DNA of 64,000 nt from positions 32,971,652 through 33,035,651 of the forward strand of contig JASEVX010000013.1 of NCBI GenBank assembly GCA_031761405.1. Reading direction: 5' to 3'. Shown piece after piece: positions 47,215 through 57,988 of this stretch (its first letter is position 1; each line of letters opens with the position of its first letter). The position numbers were made by a program, and so were the translations under genes. Under the pieces are notes generated by a model. That model worked only from the letters and a program-made list of their open reading frames with translations, was not told the DNA's origin and searched no databases. The stretch comes from Serripes groenlandicus. Its lineage: Eukaryota > Mollusca > Bivalvia > Cardiida > Cardiidae.

Positions 47215-48576
47215 TTATTTTTCGACATACAGATCATTAACAGGTCAATATTGCTGAATATTACCGATACTGATACTTTAAACGAGGTTGTCACACACAC
47301 TATATAACGAACAGGTCAATATTGCTGAGTAATATCAATAATAATACTTGAAAAGAAGAGTCACAAAAACTATATAAAGAACGGGTCAATATTGCTGAGT
47401 AATACCGAAATTAATACTTTAAAAGAGGAGTCACAAAAACTAGATAAAGAACAGCTGAATATTGCTGAATAATATCAATAATAATACTTGAAAAGAGGAG
47501 TCACAAAAACTAGATAATGAACAGGTCAATACTGCTGAGTAATATCAATAGTAATACTTGAAAAGAGGAGTCACAAAAACTATATTAAGAACAGGTCAAT
47601 TTTGCTGAGTAATACCGATAATAATACTTTAAAAGAGGAGTAACAAAAACTAGGTAAATAACAGGTCAATATTGCTGAGTAATACCGATAATAGTACATT
47701 AAAAGAGGAGTCACAAAAACTAGATAAAGAACAGGTCAATATTGCTGAGTAATACCGATTATAATACTTTAATAGAGGAGTCACAACAACTAGATAAAGA
47801 ACAGGTCAATATTGCTGAGTAATATCAATAGTAATACTTACAAATAGAAGTCACAAAAACTATATAAAGAACATGTCAATTTTGCTGAGTAATACCGATA
47901 ATAATACTTTTAAAGAGAAGTCACAAAAACTAGGTAAATAACAGGTCAATATTGCTGAGTAATACCGATAATAATACTTTAAAAGAGAAGTCACAAAAAC
48001 TAGGTAAATAACAGGTCAATATTGCTGAGTAATATCAATAATAATACTTGAAAAGAGGAGTCACACAAACTAGATAAAGAACAGGTCAATACTGCTGAGT
48101 AATATCAATAGTAATACTTGAAAAGAGCAGTCACAAAAACTATATTAAGAACAGGTCAATGTTGCTGAGTAATACCGATAATAATACTTTAAAAGAGGAG
48201 TAACAAAAACTAGGTAAATAACAGGTCAATGTTGCTGAGTAATACCGATAATAGTACTTTAAAAGAGGAGTCACAAAAACTAGATAAAGAACAGGTCAAT
48301 ATTGCTGAGTAATACCGATAATAATACTTTAATAGAGGAGTCACAACAACTAGATAAAGAACAGGTCAATATTGCTGAGTAATATCAATAGTAATACTTG
48401 AAAAGAGAAGTCACAAAAACTATATAAAGAACAGGTCAATATTGCTGAGTAATACCGATAATAATACTTTAATAGAGGAGTCACAAAAACTAGATAAAGA
48501 ATAGGTAAATATTGCTGAGTAATATCGATAATGATACTTAAAAAGAGGAGTCACAACAACTAGATAAAGAACAAGT
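47215..48576. repeat. 70-bp satellite (second, unrelated 70-bp family), left part
   Basis: Units of 70 bp carry ACAGGTCAATATTGCTGAGT, AATACCGATAATAATACTTT and AGAGGAGTCACAAAAACTAG. AAAAGAGGAG at 47701 and AATAGAGGAG at 47771 fix the period. Two variants (ACCGATAATAATACTTT and ATCAATAGTAATACTTG) alternate irregularly. The array has about 19 units here, is split by the transposon at 48578-50144 and resumes to about 50270. It shares only period length with the array at 20880. Confidence 0.94.
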
Positions 48577-48577
48577 A

Positions 48578-50144
48578 CAGTACAGCTCACGCGGAAAACG
48601 CATCGTCCGCGAGCCACCGCGGACAAATCTCAACGCGGACAAATATTTTGGTCCGCGAAGGTGGGTGGAATTCCACCCATCACCGCGATTTGTTTTTATG
48701 TCCATCGCGGACGCAACAAGATAACCCCAGGGGGTTGATAAAACCGATCATCGTGGAGTTGCGGTGGAACCATCGCGGAATCGCGGTGATATTTTTTTGA
48801 ATAGATAAGCTTTTTCTCGCCGTTTTGCTGGGAGTTTTTTTTTTATTTTTAATTTTTATTTCATAACAGTACTAATAAATGTTGTTGAAGCGGATAATGA
48901 TTATAAATCAGTACTAACTATAAAGCAGCATATATGCGTAACAACTTAATTCATTAAAATTCATCAATACAATTCCCCTAAACTTGATGTATTCTGTAAA
49001 CGATACAACTACGTGATAATAAAACTGTTAATTCTGCCTGAAAGATGTGTAGCTTACTTTAAATCTCACTAATAAATGCCGTAATACCATTGTCAATCAC
49101 CACAATTACCAATGCATTGTTCATTCTTAATCGCCTATAAACTATTTCTTTAAAACCTGTTTCGAAGTCGGCTGAATAACAAAAACAAACTTTGCAAACA
49201 AAGAAGTGTGAAGCGCCCATGTTAGTCCCGAATTTAATTAAACAACCAAAAACTAATTATCTGAATTGAAAGAGATTACGAAGTCTCATTAATTGGCATG
49301 TTTTACTCATAAAAATACTTGTGAATTAAGGTGACGCAAACAAATTAAAATGTGTTTCTCTCATCTATACATGTTTTCATACAAATTAAGCAATTATTTT
49401 CGGGGGCGGACACTTAAATCCATTACGCTATATAATCTGATTTGATGACGATTTACTCTTGTCTTCAACTTGCGTATGTCAATTGAAATTCAGTGTTCAC
49501 ATTTAAAAGGGATATTTTGTGCGCTAGTCAAGAAAAGTCGTGTCAGGCGTATTGTAATTTATGTGTAAAGCTCAAAAATCAACAATCTGTCTTTATTAAG
49601 AGATTCAAGTACATGTACTGTATATACAACATTCAAAGATATATATACAATGTACATGTACATGTATTGTAATTTAACAATATTTCTCTCTTACTAAAAA
49701 ATGTGAGATAATCATATGTACGATAAACGTATATCCGATGTCCGCCATTTTCTATTACGAAACTTGACCTTATCGTAAACAAACACAATCTTCCACTGTT
49801 TTTCGAATAATTTGCTGAAATGGAATGAATTTTAGCAAGTTGTGTCATAAAATAATCGCAATTCGTCACAAACGTGTACATGAACATAATCGGAAAAAAA
49901 AAAACTTTTTAATAAAAGTATAACATTTTTACAGGTAAATATTGCGGTGGAATCGCGGTGATTTCAAAATAGATAAGAATAGATAAGAAGCTCGAATCGA
50001 CGACATGTCAATCGCGGTGATATAATTAGCCCGTAGGCGGTATTGCGGTGATCATATAGGTTGAATTGCGGTGATTATCCGCGATGAAAAATATTTGTCC
50101 ATCGTGGGATCGCGGAAAACGCGTTTTCCGCGTGAGCTGTACTG
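48578..50144. mobile_element. 1567-bp non-autonomous DNA transposon, pogo/Tigger-like ends, TA target site
   Basis: The perfect 24-bp terminal inverted repeats begin CAGTACAGCTCACGCGGAAA (48578-48601 and 50121-50144). TA flanks both ends (48576-48577 and 50145-50146). Removing the element and one TA restores a satellite monomer of correct length, so the empty site is clear. CAGT-type termini with a TA target are characteristic of pogo/Tigger elements in the Tc1/mariner superfamily. Subterminal regions repeat ATCGCGGTGA-like motifs in both orientations, possible transposase-binding sites. No transposase frame is present (largest about 84 aa), so it depends on a partner in trans. Confidence 0.9.
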
Positions 50145-50275
50145 TACTTATTACTGAGTAATACCGAAAATAGTACTTAAAAAGAGGAGTCACAAAAACT
50201 AGATGAAGAACAAGTACATATTGCTTGTAAATACCTATAATGATACTTAAAAGAGGAGTCACAAGAAGATCAAGA
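50145..50275. repeat. 70-bp satellite, right part after the transposon
   Basis: About two units (TTACTGAGTAATACC..., AGAGGAGTCACAAAAACTAG..., AACAAGTACATATTGC) continue the array at 47215-48576, directly upstream of the six-Cys exon. Confidence 0.88.
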
Positions 50276-50295
50276 TGAATATAATTGAGTTATAC

Positions 50296-50383
50296 TTGCA
50301 TAGAGGAGGAGTATCTAGAGGTGTCCCTACAACAGTGGCCTGAACAACATTCAAATTCACAGTCATCATCGTCACAAAACTCT
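50296..50383 (-). CDS. Shisa-like membrane protein, six-cysteine ectodomain exon
   Basis: The acceptor TTTTGTTTTGACAG precedes the exon start at 50383 and the donor CAA/gtataa follows 50296; the exon is 88 nt. After one base completing a Gly codon it encodes 29 residues with exactly six cysteines, C-x4-C-x3-C-C-x3-C-C, in an acidic context (EFCDDDDCEFECC then SGHCC). This cysteine spacing, followed by one transmembrane helix and a Pro-rich tail, matches the Shisa / WBP1 / VOPP1 / CYYR1 group of single-pass proteins with six conserved cysteines. These proteins act as adaptors in the secretory pathway or at the plasma membrane. Which branch this gene belongs to is not clear. Confidence 0.78.
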
Positions 50384-50439
50384 CTGTCAAAACAAAAGTC
50401 GAATGACATCAAAGAAAAAAAGACATTCAGTGGACAATA

Positions 50440-50990
50440 GGGACCAGCGTAACATCAGATCAGCCTATCTATAACATAACACTGATCTGGATCGATACTG
50501 ATCGTCATGAAGAAAATGCGATAAAACAGATATTTTTCTAGAGATTTTTGTCACAGGACAATTTGCCTTCAGACATTTAAGATCAGCCTATGTATAACAC
50601 AGACTAATCTGGAGCTACGCTGATCGTCATTAAGTAAATGCTCTTCCTCAGACATTTGTAACCAGCTTGACTACAGATCAGCCTATGTATAACATAAACT
50701 GATCTGGATAGATACTGCTCGTCATCAAGTAAATGCGATAAAACATATATTTTTCTAGAGATTTTAGTGACAGGACAATTTGCACTCAGACATTTGAGAT
50801 CAGCCTATGTATGTATAACACAGACTAATCTGGAGCTACGCTGCTCTTCGTGAAGTAAATACTCACCCCCTAATACATTTGTAACCAACATGACTCCATA
50901 TGTATAAATATACTGAACTGGATCTATACTGATCGTCAATTGTTTTCTATAGATTTTAGTCACATTAAAATATACATTCAAGTGATCAGC
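50440..50990. repeat. ~220-bp dimeric tandem repeat, ~2.4 copies
   Basis: GATCAGCCTATCTATAACAT-type starts lie at 50459, 50581, 50679 and 50801; alternate members are 220 bp apart, so the repeat is a dimer of ~122 and ~98 bp. Shared words are CTGATCTGGATCGATACTG and TTTTTCTAGAGATTTT. It sits in the intron before the six-Cys exon. Confidence 0.82.
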
Positions 50991-51872
50991 GTAGATTCAG
51001 ATTATGAATTGTATGAGTCTATCCATAGGAAAAAGTACAAGTTGGGATTCTGATCGGTGTATGTTCAGAACAGTTGGTATATTCGATACATCAGTTTTAT
51101 TCAACAGCGTAAAACAACATATTTTTTGACGTCAAACGTATGTTTTTGCGTCAATGATAGTGTGGTTATTGAAACCGCCATCAATTTCACGTGCTCAGTG
51201 GTATTCGGATGGAATAGACGGCAGACCTACGTGCTGATATCAATTCAATACATATGCCTTGACAAATTTGATAACTAAATGCAAATTAAAAGGAAAGTTT
51301 TGCAAAAATATTTAAAAAGTCATAAGATTATTTCGGATTTAGTAGAATTTCGCCGGCGAGACTTTTATTAAAAAGATACATTATCTTTAGAACACATGTT
51401 CGTCTACCATTTGCCGAAATTTCAAGAATATCTATGGAGCCTATTTTTATTAAATCGCAATGCAGTTAAACGTCTGTCGCGCTTCGGAACGTTCACTGCA
51501 TAATTATAGCTAGATACGCATCCAGGGTAATAAAATGAATACACATGTTTTCATTATAATCATCATTTCAATCTTGTAAGTAAGCTACCCCCTAATAAAT
51601 AATGGTAGGTTGTATTTATTTGCTTCTCTTTAAAGATTCAAAGTAGCTACGGTATTGCAATTTATATAGTAAATACATTAAAAATGCAACAAAAGAATTA
51701 ATGGATTTTTATATGTAATAACTGACTTGTTTACTTCGATGTTTAACGGATGTTCTTTTTAAAAAGTATAATTATAACACATTTAAGTTGTCACTTTGTT
51801 GTTTTGTTACGTATTTCAGATATTTGAAAAATATCATTCTCCCAATCTCGACAAAATTCAAGCTTGATTGAT
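50991..51872. other. AT-rich intron sequence
   Basis: I see no repeat family or exon here. A 73-aa plus-strand frame at 51057 has no recognisable features. Confidence 0.4.
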
Positions 51873-52025
51873 ATTTTGGTTCATAGTAATTGATTGATAT
51901 TTTGTTTCATAGTAATTGATTGATACTTTGTTTCATAGTAATTGATTGATACTTTGCTTCATAGTAATTGATTGATACTTAGTTTCATAGTAAGTGATTG
52001 ATATTTTGTTTCATAGTAATTGATT
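51873..52025. repeat. 26-bp minisatellite, ~6 copies
   Basis: The unit TTGATTGATATTTTGTTTCA + TAGTAA repeats with a 26-bp period and 1-2 changes per copy (ATATTTTG/ATACTTTG). Confidence 0.9.
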
Positions 52026-52312
52026 GGTGATTTTGTTTCTCGTAAATTGATCAAACTTTATACCTGATAAATTGTCGGAAAACTTTGCATCAGACAAATG
52101 TACAATATAACGCCGAAGGTAGCACTTTTACGAGATAGCGAGAATGATATTTTCAACAATATCAATATGTCCTATCGTGAGAATTATGCATACGTAACGC
52201 AACCATATAACACTTTCGCGAAGTAATGAGTAGTGACTGGGTTGATACTTATTCGTGCGAAGATAGATACATTTCAGGTGGTTACACAGAAAAATAGATG
52301 TGTCAGTATATA

Positions 52313-52850
52313 CGAGGGGTGATCCAAAAGTAATAACAATTTTGCTATAATTTCGACACAAATCAAACTTGTACAAAATAATCTTGTTTTCAAAAGTCAA
52401 CAGTTCCCATACATACATGACCAATATTTGTATAATCCGTTGACAAATAACATTTTTAAGAGATTATGAAAACTGTAAGTACAATGAGGCTGGCCGCGGT
52501 AGTAACTTCACTCTGACGTCGCCGTTTGTTAATAAACATTTAAATAACAGTTAAATCAACTCAATTGTTGCATCAGTTTCCTCAGAAGCCATTGCTTAAA
52601 AATAATCCATAACATTTGCTCACCGAAATGCATAACATGTGATAGCCCTCGTTATTGACAGACCTATCGCGGAACGACTGGAGAACCGAAATACTGACAA
52701 ACCTGGTTGATTTTAAAATGACTCGGGTCAAATGTCTCAAGCACCCTGCATCGAGCTTGTTCTTATTTTTATTGAATGCGTATTCAAGAATATACCATTC
52801 AACGAGTGCACTCTAGAATATATATATAAGGTTCCTACGTGTTGGTTCAC
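52313..52850. mobile_element. Decayed mariner-like element, left terminus
   Basis: TATA followed by CGAGGGGTGATCCAAAAGTA resembles the inverted termini of mariner elements, which insert at TA and carry a GGGG-T--CCAAAAGTAAT-like end. CTTCACTCTGACGTCGCCG downstream is also mariner-like leader sequence. I find no transposase reading and no opposite terminus, so the end point is a guess. Confidence 0.35.
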
Positions 52851-53696
52851 AACCAGTCTCGATATATATATATATACCAACCCATGAACACTCACGAATG
52901 CACCGTGCCTACTTTTGTTTTGTTTTTAGATTTTAGTGGACCAAATGATTTATGCTCTGGTTCGTGGTCAATTGATTTCCACTTTTCGATATTTTGAGAA
53001 GGACACTTTAGTTCACATATTACTGACAAAGTTACGACATTATGTCAACGTGTGAAGATTACGAAAAGTGTACAGGGTGATCTGAAACATACTCTGTTCA
53101 GAAATGCATACTTGAACCTTTTCCCATAGACTTACTCTTTTAGGGTCTAGTCTGGTGTAAACTGCCCATTGCCTTATGGTTTCAGGCATACGTAAATAAT
53201 AGCGGCGCCCTTTCGAAATATTTAGGTCAAAAGGAAGCATTTCGGATCGGGCAGACAAATTTGTTGAGGGAATTTCAGATGAATTCACAAGACTTAAGTT
53301 GTCTCCCATCGGCCAATACTTATTTTGTTTAAAATTGAAAGGGTGTTTTACGCTCTGACTTATTTTTTTTAAACTAAACATGGTTTGCTTTTATCTATAT
53401 TGACACATTAAGAGCCAATTTAAGAACAACACATATTTTTTGAAATTGAAATTAAAATTCACTGCATGAAAAGAGTGACCTCTGATTTGACGTCAAAGCT
53501 CAATAATGGAAGGTCAACATGACAGTTGTTTGTGATTTTATATTAGTTTTAAGAATGAACATACATTTTATATAGGGCTCTGGGTTATTTGGATTATTTG
53601 GGAAAGAGCCATATCACACCATACTATAATTGTATGGAAAATGAATTGCGGCCATCTGAACATAAATCATAAGGCTACAAAAATGTTGGACCAGCA
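52851..53696. other. Intron sequence with a dispersed repeat
   Basis: A (TA)n-like CGATATATATATATATACC tract lies at 52861. Sequence at 53480-53680 is related to 11480-11680. A 113-aa minus-strand frame (53040-53381) is unrecognised and probably chance. Confidence 0.4.
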
Positions 53697-53890
53697 GGTT
53701 AACAGACAGACAGAGACAGAGACAGCGAGACAGCAGACAGAAATAGAGAGACAGACATATAGTCAGATAGATAAACAGAGACAGACAGACAGACAGACAG
53801 AAAGTGACAGAGACCGAGAGACAGAGAGACAATGAGTCAGACAGACAGAAAGAGACAGGGAGACAGAAAGACAGACAGACAGACAGATAT
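53697..53890. repeat. GACA-rich microsatellite
   Basis: The stretch is built from AGACAGACAGACAGA with GAGA interruptions for nearly 200 bp. It lies 40 bp from the microexon, on the donor side. Confidence 0.93.
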
Positions 53891-53929
53891 GCATACTTTG
53901 TAAGATGTTAATTTAACAAATGTACTCAC

Positions 53930-53936
53930 CCATTAG
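53930..53936 (-). CDS. Shisa-like membrane protein, 7-nt microexon
   Basis: On the minus strand a strong acceptor (TTTTGTTCTATTTTTTCAG) is followed by CTAATGG and at once by a near-consensus donor (GTGAGTAC). Exon 1 ends one base into a codon and the six-Cys exon needs two bases before it. Seven bases satisfy this exactly: T+CT, AAT, GG+A gives Ser-Asn-Gly between the signal peptide and EFC. Nothing else on the minus strand between the two exons looks better. Splicing evidence is needed. Confidence 0.6.
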
Positions 53937-54250
53937 CTGAAAAAATAGAACAAAATATATTACTTTTTCAAATTATAAAAGACAACGAGTGTTTCATGTG
54001 AAATACGGGAATATGATTGCCATAACTTTGAAATGTAACTGCTTTTAACAATGAGTCAAAGCAAAGGTATCGAAGGAACTGAAATGCTTAAGTGTAAATT
54101 GGTTAGCTGGGTGTACTTGAAATCGGGCGCCTCTATAGCTGAATTAATGTTGCGTAAAACACCAACACAAATAAATGCAAACGTAAATCCTGTATCTATC
54201 CCAGTAATGACGTTTACCGTTTGTTTTATGGCGCCATACATTCTTAACAA

Positions 54251-54585
54251 CGTTTCCTGGGTTAGTTATCAGTACATCTCGTCCATTTATTCTGTTTCAA
54301 GAACATATGTAAAGCAGTATGTATACCCTAATGATAACTGTGTGTTTGTTTGCTGTTTAACGCAGCTTTCAACAGTTGTTTAGTTAGATCAAGGCGTTTC
54401 CTGGGTTAGTTATCAGTACATCTCGTCCAATTACTCTGTTTCCTGAACATATGTAAAGCAGTATGTAGACCCTAAGCATAACTAGATGTTTGTCTGCTTT
54501 TTAACGCAGCTTTCAACAGTTGTTTAGTTAGATCAAGGCGTATCCTGGATAAGTTATCAGTACGTCTAGTCCATTTATTCTGAAA
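54251..54585. repeat. 144-bp tandem repeat, ~2.3 copies, containing SINE 3' sequence
   Basis: CGTTTCCTGG/CGTATCCTGG is at 54251, 54395 and 54539, each 144 bp apart. Every unit contains TTTAACGCAGCTTTCAACAG, the reverse complement of the local SINE 3' end. This is a small tandem expansion that includes SINE sequence. Confidence 0.85.
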
Positions 54586-54679
54586 TCGCCGAGTCAGTTG
54601 TAATGCTAACCCCCTTAGTCCGGGAAGAGAATAAGAGGGGACGAAGCCTTCTACTTCTATTTCAACAGGTGTGTTGTTA

Positions 54680-55035
54680 ATCTTAGAGTTGCCGCCTGTA
54701 GAGCGGGAGAAAAGGATTCGATCCCTGGTATGGTCATGCTGACGTCACAGATCACGTTTTCAGAGTTTTATGGTTTCGAGCCCGCGAAAGCTCAGTCGGT
54801 AACGATGCGGTCTGGTCAATCCATGGGTTGTGAGGTCGAACCCAAGCTCGGTCAAGGCCTCCACCAATGGGCTAACATTCCATGTGAGAAAACAGACAGG
54901 AACTTTGGTTATGAGCTGTCTGACCTGAATCTACATTGCTTGCACAAATCTTTATTTTCCTTTGGCAGCGAAATAGTTAACGCATTTTTCAACGATATTC
55001 CAGTTATATCACGGCGGTTAGCTGACATAACGTGT
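54680..55035 (+). mobile_element. tRNA-like SINE heads and SINE fragments
   Basis: Two tRNA-like pieces lie in the plus direction: CCTGTAGAGCGGGAG with GATTCGATCCCTGG (54694-54730), and AAAGCTCAGTCGGTAACG with GAGGTCGAACCC (54787-54844). A minus-oriented SINE 3' segment (TTTCAACGATATTCCAGTTA, ATCACGGCGG) follows at 54988-55020. Boundaries are blurred. A 138-aa frame over it is not a gene. Confidence 0.55.
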
Positions 55036-55054
55036 GAATCCTTGATGTCTGTCT

Positions 55055-55288
55055 TTTTATTTTTATTAATTGGAGTTTTACACCGTTTTCAACATTATGT
55101 CAGTTATATCACGGCGACATTTCACTTGTGCATGATCCCTGGGTAAACAAACCAGGACTTGGCTAGGAAATGTGCTTTGCCAAAGGACACTCCACCATGA
55201 CCGCCATGTTGCGACTCTGGATCGAGCCAGGGACGCCCGGTTCAAGATCCCCGACGCTAACCACTCGGCCACGGCAGCACCACTCCAC
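55055..55288 (-). mobile_element. Full-length tRNA-derived SINE
   Basis: On the minus strand the head GCTGCCGTGGCCGAGTGGTT (A-box-like, near 55283-55262) is followed by B-box-like GATCTTGAACCGG. It ends with TGTTGAAAACGGTGTAAAAC near 55072 and an A/T-rich tail. It shows that the GCCGTTTTCAACA signature of the end satellite is SINE-derived, because the order CCGTTTTCAACA, TATGTCA, TTCAC, CATG, CCTGGGT is the same in both. Confidence 0.75.
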
Positions 55289-55515
55289 ATATTATTTTAC
55301 CTTCGCACATATATTTATTTTAGTCCAATGGTGAAAGACGAATGACGTTAGTCACAAAAGACCAACTTTTGTCAATCATCGGAGTGAACTAATGATTGGG
55401 CCACGGTTCGATCTCACGACACCTTGTTTGATAGCCACCATCATTACTGAGGATATACAATAACCATACATCTTAAAACAATGCATAATGGTATAAGATA
55501 ATTATATCTACTTAC

Positions 55516-55573
55516 ATGTACATATTCCCACTGTCAACGAGAGTAAAACAATGAAATATAGAAGAGTCGCCAT
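55516..55573 (-). CDS. Shisa-like membrane protein, exon 1: signal peptide
   Basis: ATG at 55573 opens 19 codons with a hydrophobic core typical of a signal peptide (MATLLYFIVLLSLTVGICT), plus one base, then the consensus donor gtaagt at 55515-55510. The gene runs about 11.5 kb on the minus strand to 44022. With the microexon, the candidate linker and the other exons it would encode about 168 residues; the mature protein would start near the SNG-EFC junction. A TATA box lies about 50 bp upstream. Confidence 0.72.
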
Positions 55574-55622
55574 TTTACCAAATATTGCGTAGTTATTTTC
55601 CAGGCGATACGGTCTGTCAGGC

Positions 55623-55631
55623 CCTTATATA
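55623..55631 (-). promoter_or_regulatory. TATA box of the Shisa-like gene
   Basis: TATATAAGG on the minus strand lies 50 bp upstream of the ATG at 55573. This predicts a transcription start near 55600 and a 5' UTR of only about 25 nt. Confidence 0.55.
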
Positions 55632-55639
55632 TTACTTGG

Positions 55640-57082
55640 TGATACTAATCAGTACACCCCAAATATATCCTCCAATGAAACAGGTTTACTATTGACATAC
55701 TGGCAATTAGCATTGAAGCGTATACTTGTTGTAGCGCTTTCAACCGTGAGATTTTGCAAATGAAAATATAAATAAATACGATAGTCATTTGACCGTCTGG
55801 CCAGTCTCTATACCACTGGCTGTTCCAGTCAACTTTTGTCTTTAAATTTCTAAATACAACGGTGGACATCTCCATATTAATACAAAAGGTTTAAACAGAA
55901 ACGGTGTATGTGTGTCAATAATAATGATAACCCTTACCCGTTTGCAGACGTATCTGCTCTAGACGATGTTTTCTTTGCCAAAACTATAACAAACTTTATC
56001 CAATAATCATATATTCATTCAGAGAGGTTTTCAATAGTTTTGCCTAAGTGTTGTCAAAGTATTCTGCTTCAAGCATGTTTTATGTTGTAAAGTTTTAAAG
56101 CGTTCGAAATCAGACAATATTTTTTCCTGTTCATAAATAGTAGTTTTGAGTATCTTGCCTCTACCATTACAGTATAATGTCAGGCATACACCAATAATGT
56201 CGGGCCCCTTTTTCAGTGGCGTAGCAAGCGAACATGTATAGAGCCTGCATGTGTTCATGTTTATAAATAGTAGTTTTGAGTATCTTGCCCCTACCATTAC
56301 AGTATAGGGTCAGGCATACACCAATAATGTCGGCACCCTTTGGAAATGGTGAAGCAAGAAAACAGGTATAGAGCCTGTATGTGTTTGGACCAACCAGTTA
56401 ACCTTTCAAACTCTGAAATTGATTTACTTCATTATTAATGAATTGATTCGATACGTAAATTTGTAATGGTACACCATAACGTTTACAAAGATCGGTTGAC
56501 TATTGACTATGAATCCGATAGCGATATATAAGGGGTCGTGGCCAATCTATTCGCGATTATTGGTGTATGGCAGACGTACTTATTTACTATAATACGCCGG
56601 ATACCAGACTATATAAATGGTAGAAGCTGCTACCGCTTCCACTTCTTGCTCAATGCGTGTAGATATACAGTTTCTGGTAGTAACCCGGGTTTTATCGTGA
56701 TATAACAGAGATACTGTTGGAAAATGGCGTAAATCGCCATTAAAACAAATTATTAACACTTAACGCCAGACACTCTATCTTGAACAGTACGTTTCGTCGT
56801 TGCACACGTTAACGTCATATACATGCATAGGTCTGAATTAAAGGCGGAAGTTTATTTGAAAATGTTGATAAAGTTACAACAACAAATGAATAGCAATAAC
56901 TTCAGATAATGTTTACGTTTCATAATGGTTAAGAATGCACCAACCAAATTATAACTACTTTGATCTTGGCATACTATCGTTCGCAAACGTTACAAGCTGA
57001 CTTAACGCTTTATCGTTTAAAGCCGAGGTGTTGTTATAACTGTGCGTCTATAGTAAGGTTTAGCTTTCATGCTTTCAAGAAC
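55640..57082. other. Intergenic sequence with plus-strand TATA-like motifs
   Basis: A ~60-bp segment (AATAGTAGTTTTGAGTATCT, then a TATAGTGTCAGGCATACACC-like piece) is repeated at 56135-56200 and 56265-56330. GATATATAAGGGG at 56523 and ACTATATAAATGG at 56609, with GGCCAAT at 56542, look promoter-like on the plus strand, but no convincing coding exon follows. I see no gene. Confidence 0.4.
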
Positions 57083-57285
57083 AGCCTCGGTAGTACAGTG
57101 GTAGAGCCTTTGTCTCGGTATCAGGAGGTCTCGGGTTCGATCCCCAAACCGGGTCATACCAATGACTTAATAGTAATGGCTTTCCCTCCTTGGAGCTCAG
57201 GGTAGTGGGGTTTGCATTACGACTGACTCGCTTATGTCAGGTGGTTAAATGGACCAATAGTACTGACACCGTACAAACAAACAGG
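57083..57285 (+). mobile_element. tRNA-derived SINE
   Basis: The head has A-box-like AGTGGTAGAGCC and B box GGTTCGATCCC at 57134-57144. The body (CATACCAATGACTTAATAGT, CGACTGACTCGCTTATG) matches the SINE at 10452, and the end is ACAAACAAACAGG. Target-site duplications are not clear. Confidence 0.78.
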
Positions 57286-57347
57286 ATAGATTCCTACTTT
57301 CTTAAATTCTCCAAACTCTAGACAGAGCACAACGTAGAACATGATCA

Positions 57348-57464
57348 GATCGATTATGGTATACGGTAATGACACTTTCTTACCTAGCATTTTTTAAGAT
57401 TTGTTACGATTGAAAATTGCTAGATAAGAAAGTGTCTTACTTCATATACCATACAATTCGATGA
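57348..57464. other. ~36-bp-arm hairpin, pre-miRNA-sized
   Basis: TATGGTATACGGTAATGACA (from 57355) with CTTTCTTACCTAGCA pairs with TGCTAGATAAGAAAGTGTCT to TATACCATA (57418-57453) with few mismatches and a ~27-nt AT-rich loop. The pairing extends weakly into ATCGA...TCGAT outside. The size is that of a microRNA precursor, but a short foldback transposon is equally possible. No similar sequence is seen elsewhere in the window. Confidence 0.5.
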
Positions 57465-57988
57465 TAACAAACGGTCTTGCTATGTTCAATGCAACACACG
57501 AAATGGACAAATCTGTTGCAGAAAATTTAAAGAGAAAGAAAAAGTTTGAAATGGACGCATTGCTGAAGCAAGTTCTCCTTTTCCTACAACATTTTTAACT
57601 TTGTTGCAACATTATACTTAATTTGACTTTCAGATTTCACACTTCTTCTCTCGGATATCTTCCAAAAATGAATTAAAGATCGAGTCAATTCGGCACTTTA
57701 CGGAAAAGAGCGAGTTTACACGTGTTCAAACCAAAACTCCGATTTTCGACTTCGAGATTGCACACTTTTTTGTTTTGTTTTCTAAGGAGTGAATCTTTCA
57801 TTACGGACACAAACACTGAACTTCGTGACATTGCGCCCAGCAAAGATCCATATCAGTGTGCGCCTTTGTCAGTCTGATCAGATTCGTTCCAGGTTGAAAA
57901 CAAGCATATTTGAAGTCTTTGGAGGAATGGTAAAAGTTTGAAATTGATTATACAAATTAGCGTTCTGAACTTTTGTGTCATTTAGTTA
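57465..57988. other. Unique sequence without recognised features
   Basis: No repeat family, splice-flanked exon or long frame is seen. Confidence 0.4.

Noticed and set aside
53040..53381. 113-aa minus-strand frame
   Set aside because: It is the longest non-repeat frame in the introns, but I recognise no domain and see no splice sites in phase with neighbours. Left out for lack of support.
54730..55146. 138-aa plus-strand frame
   Set aside because: It runs through tRNA-like SINE heads and an inverted SINE tail, so it is not a gene.
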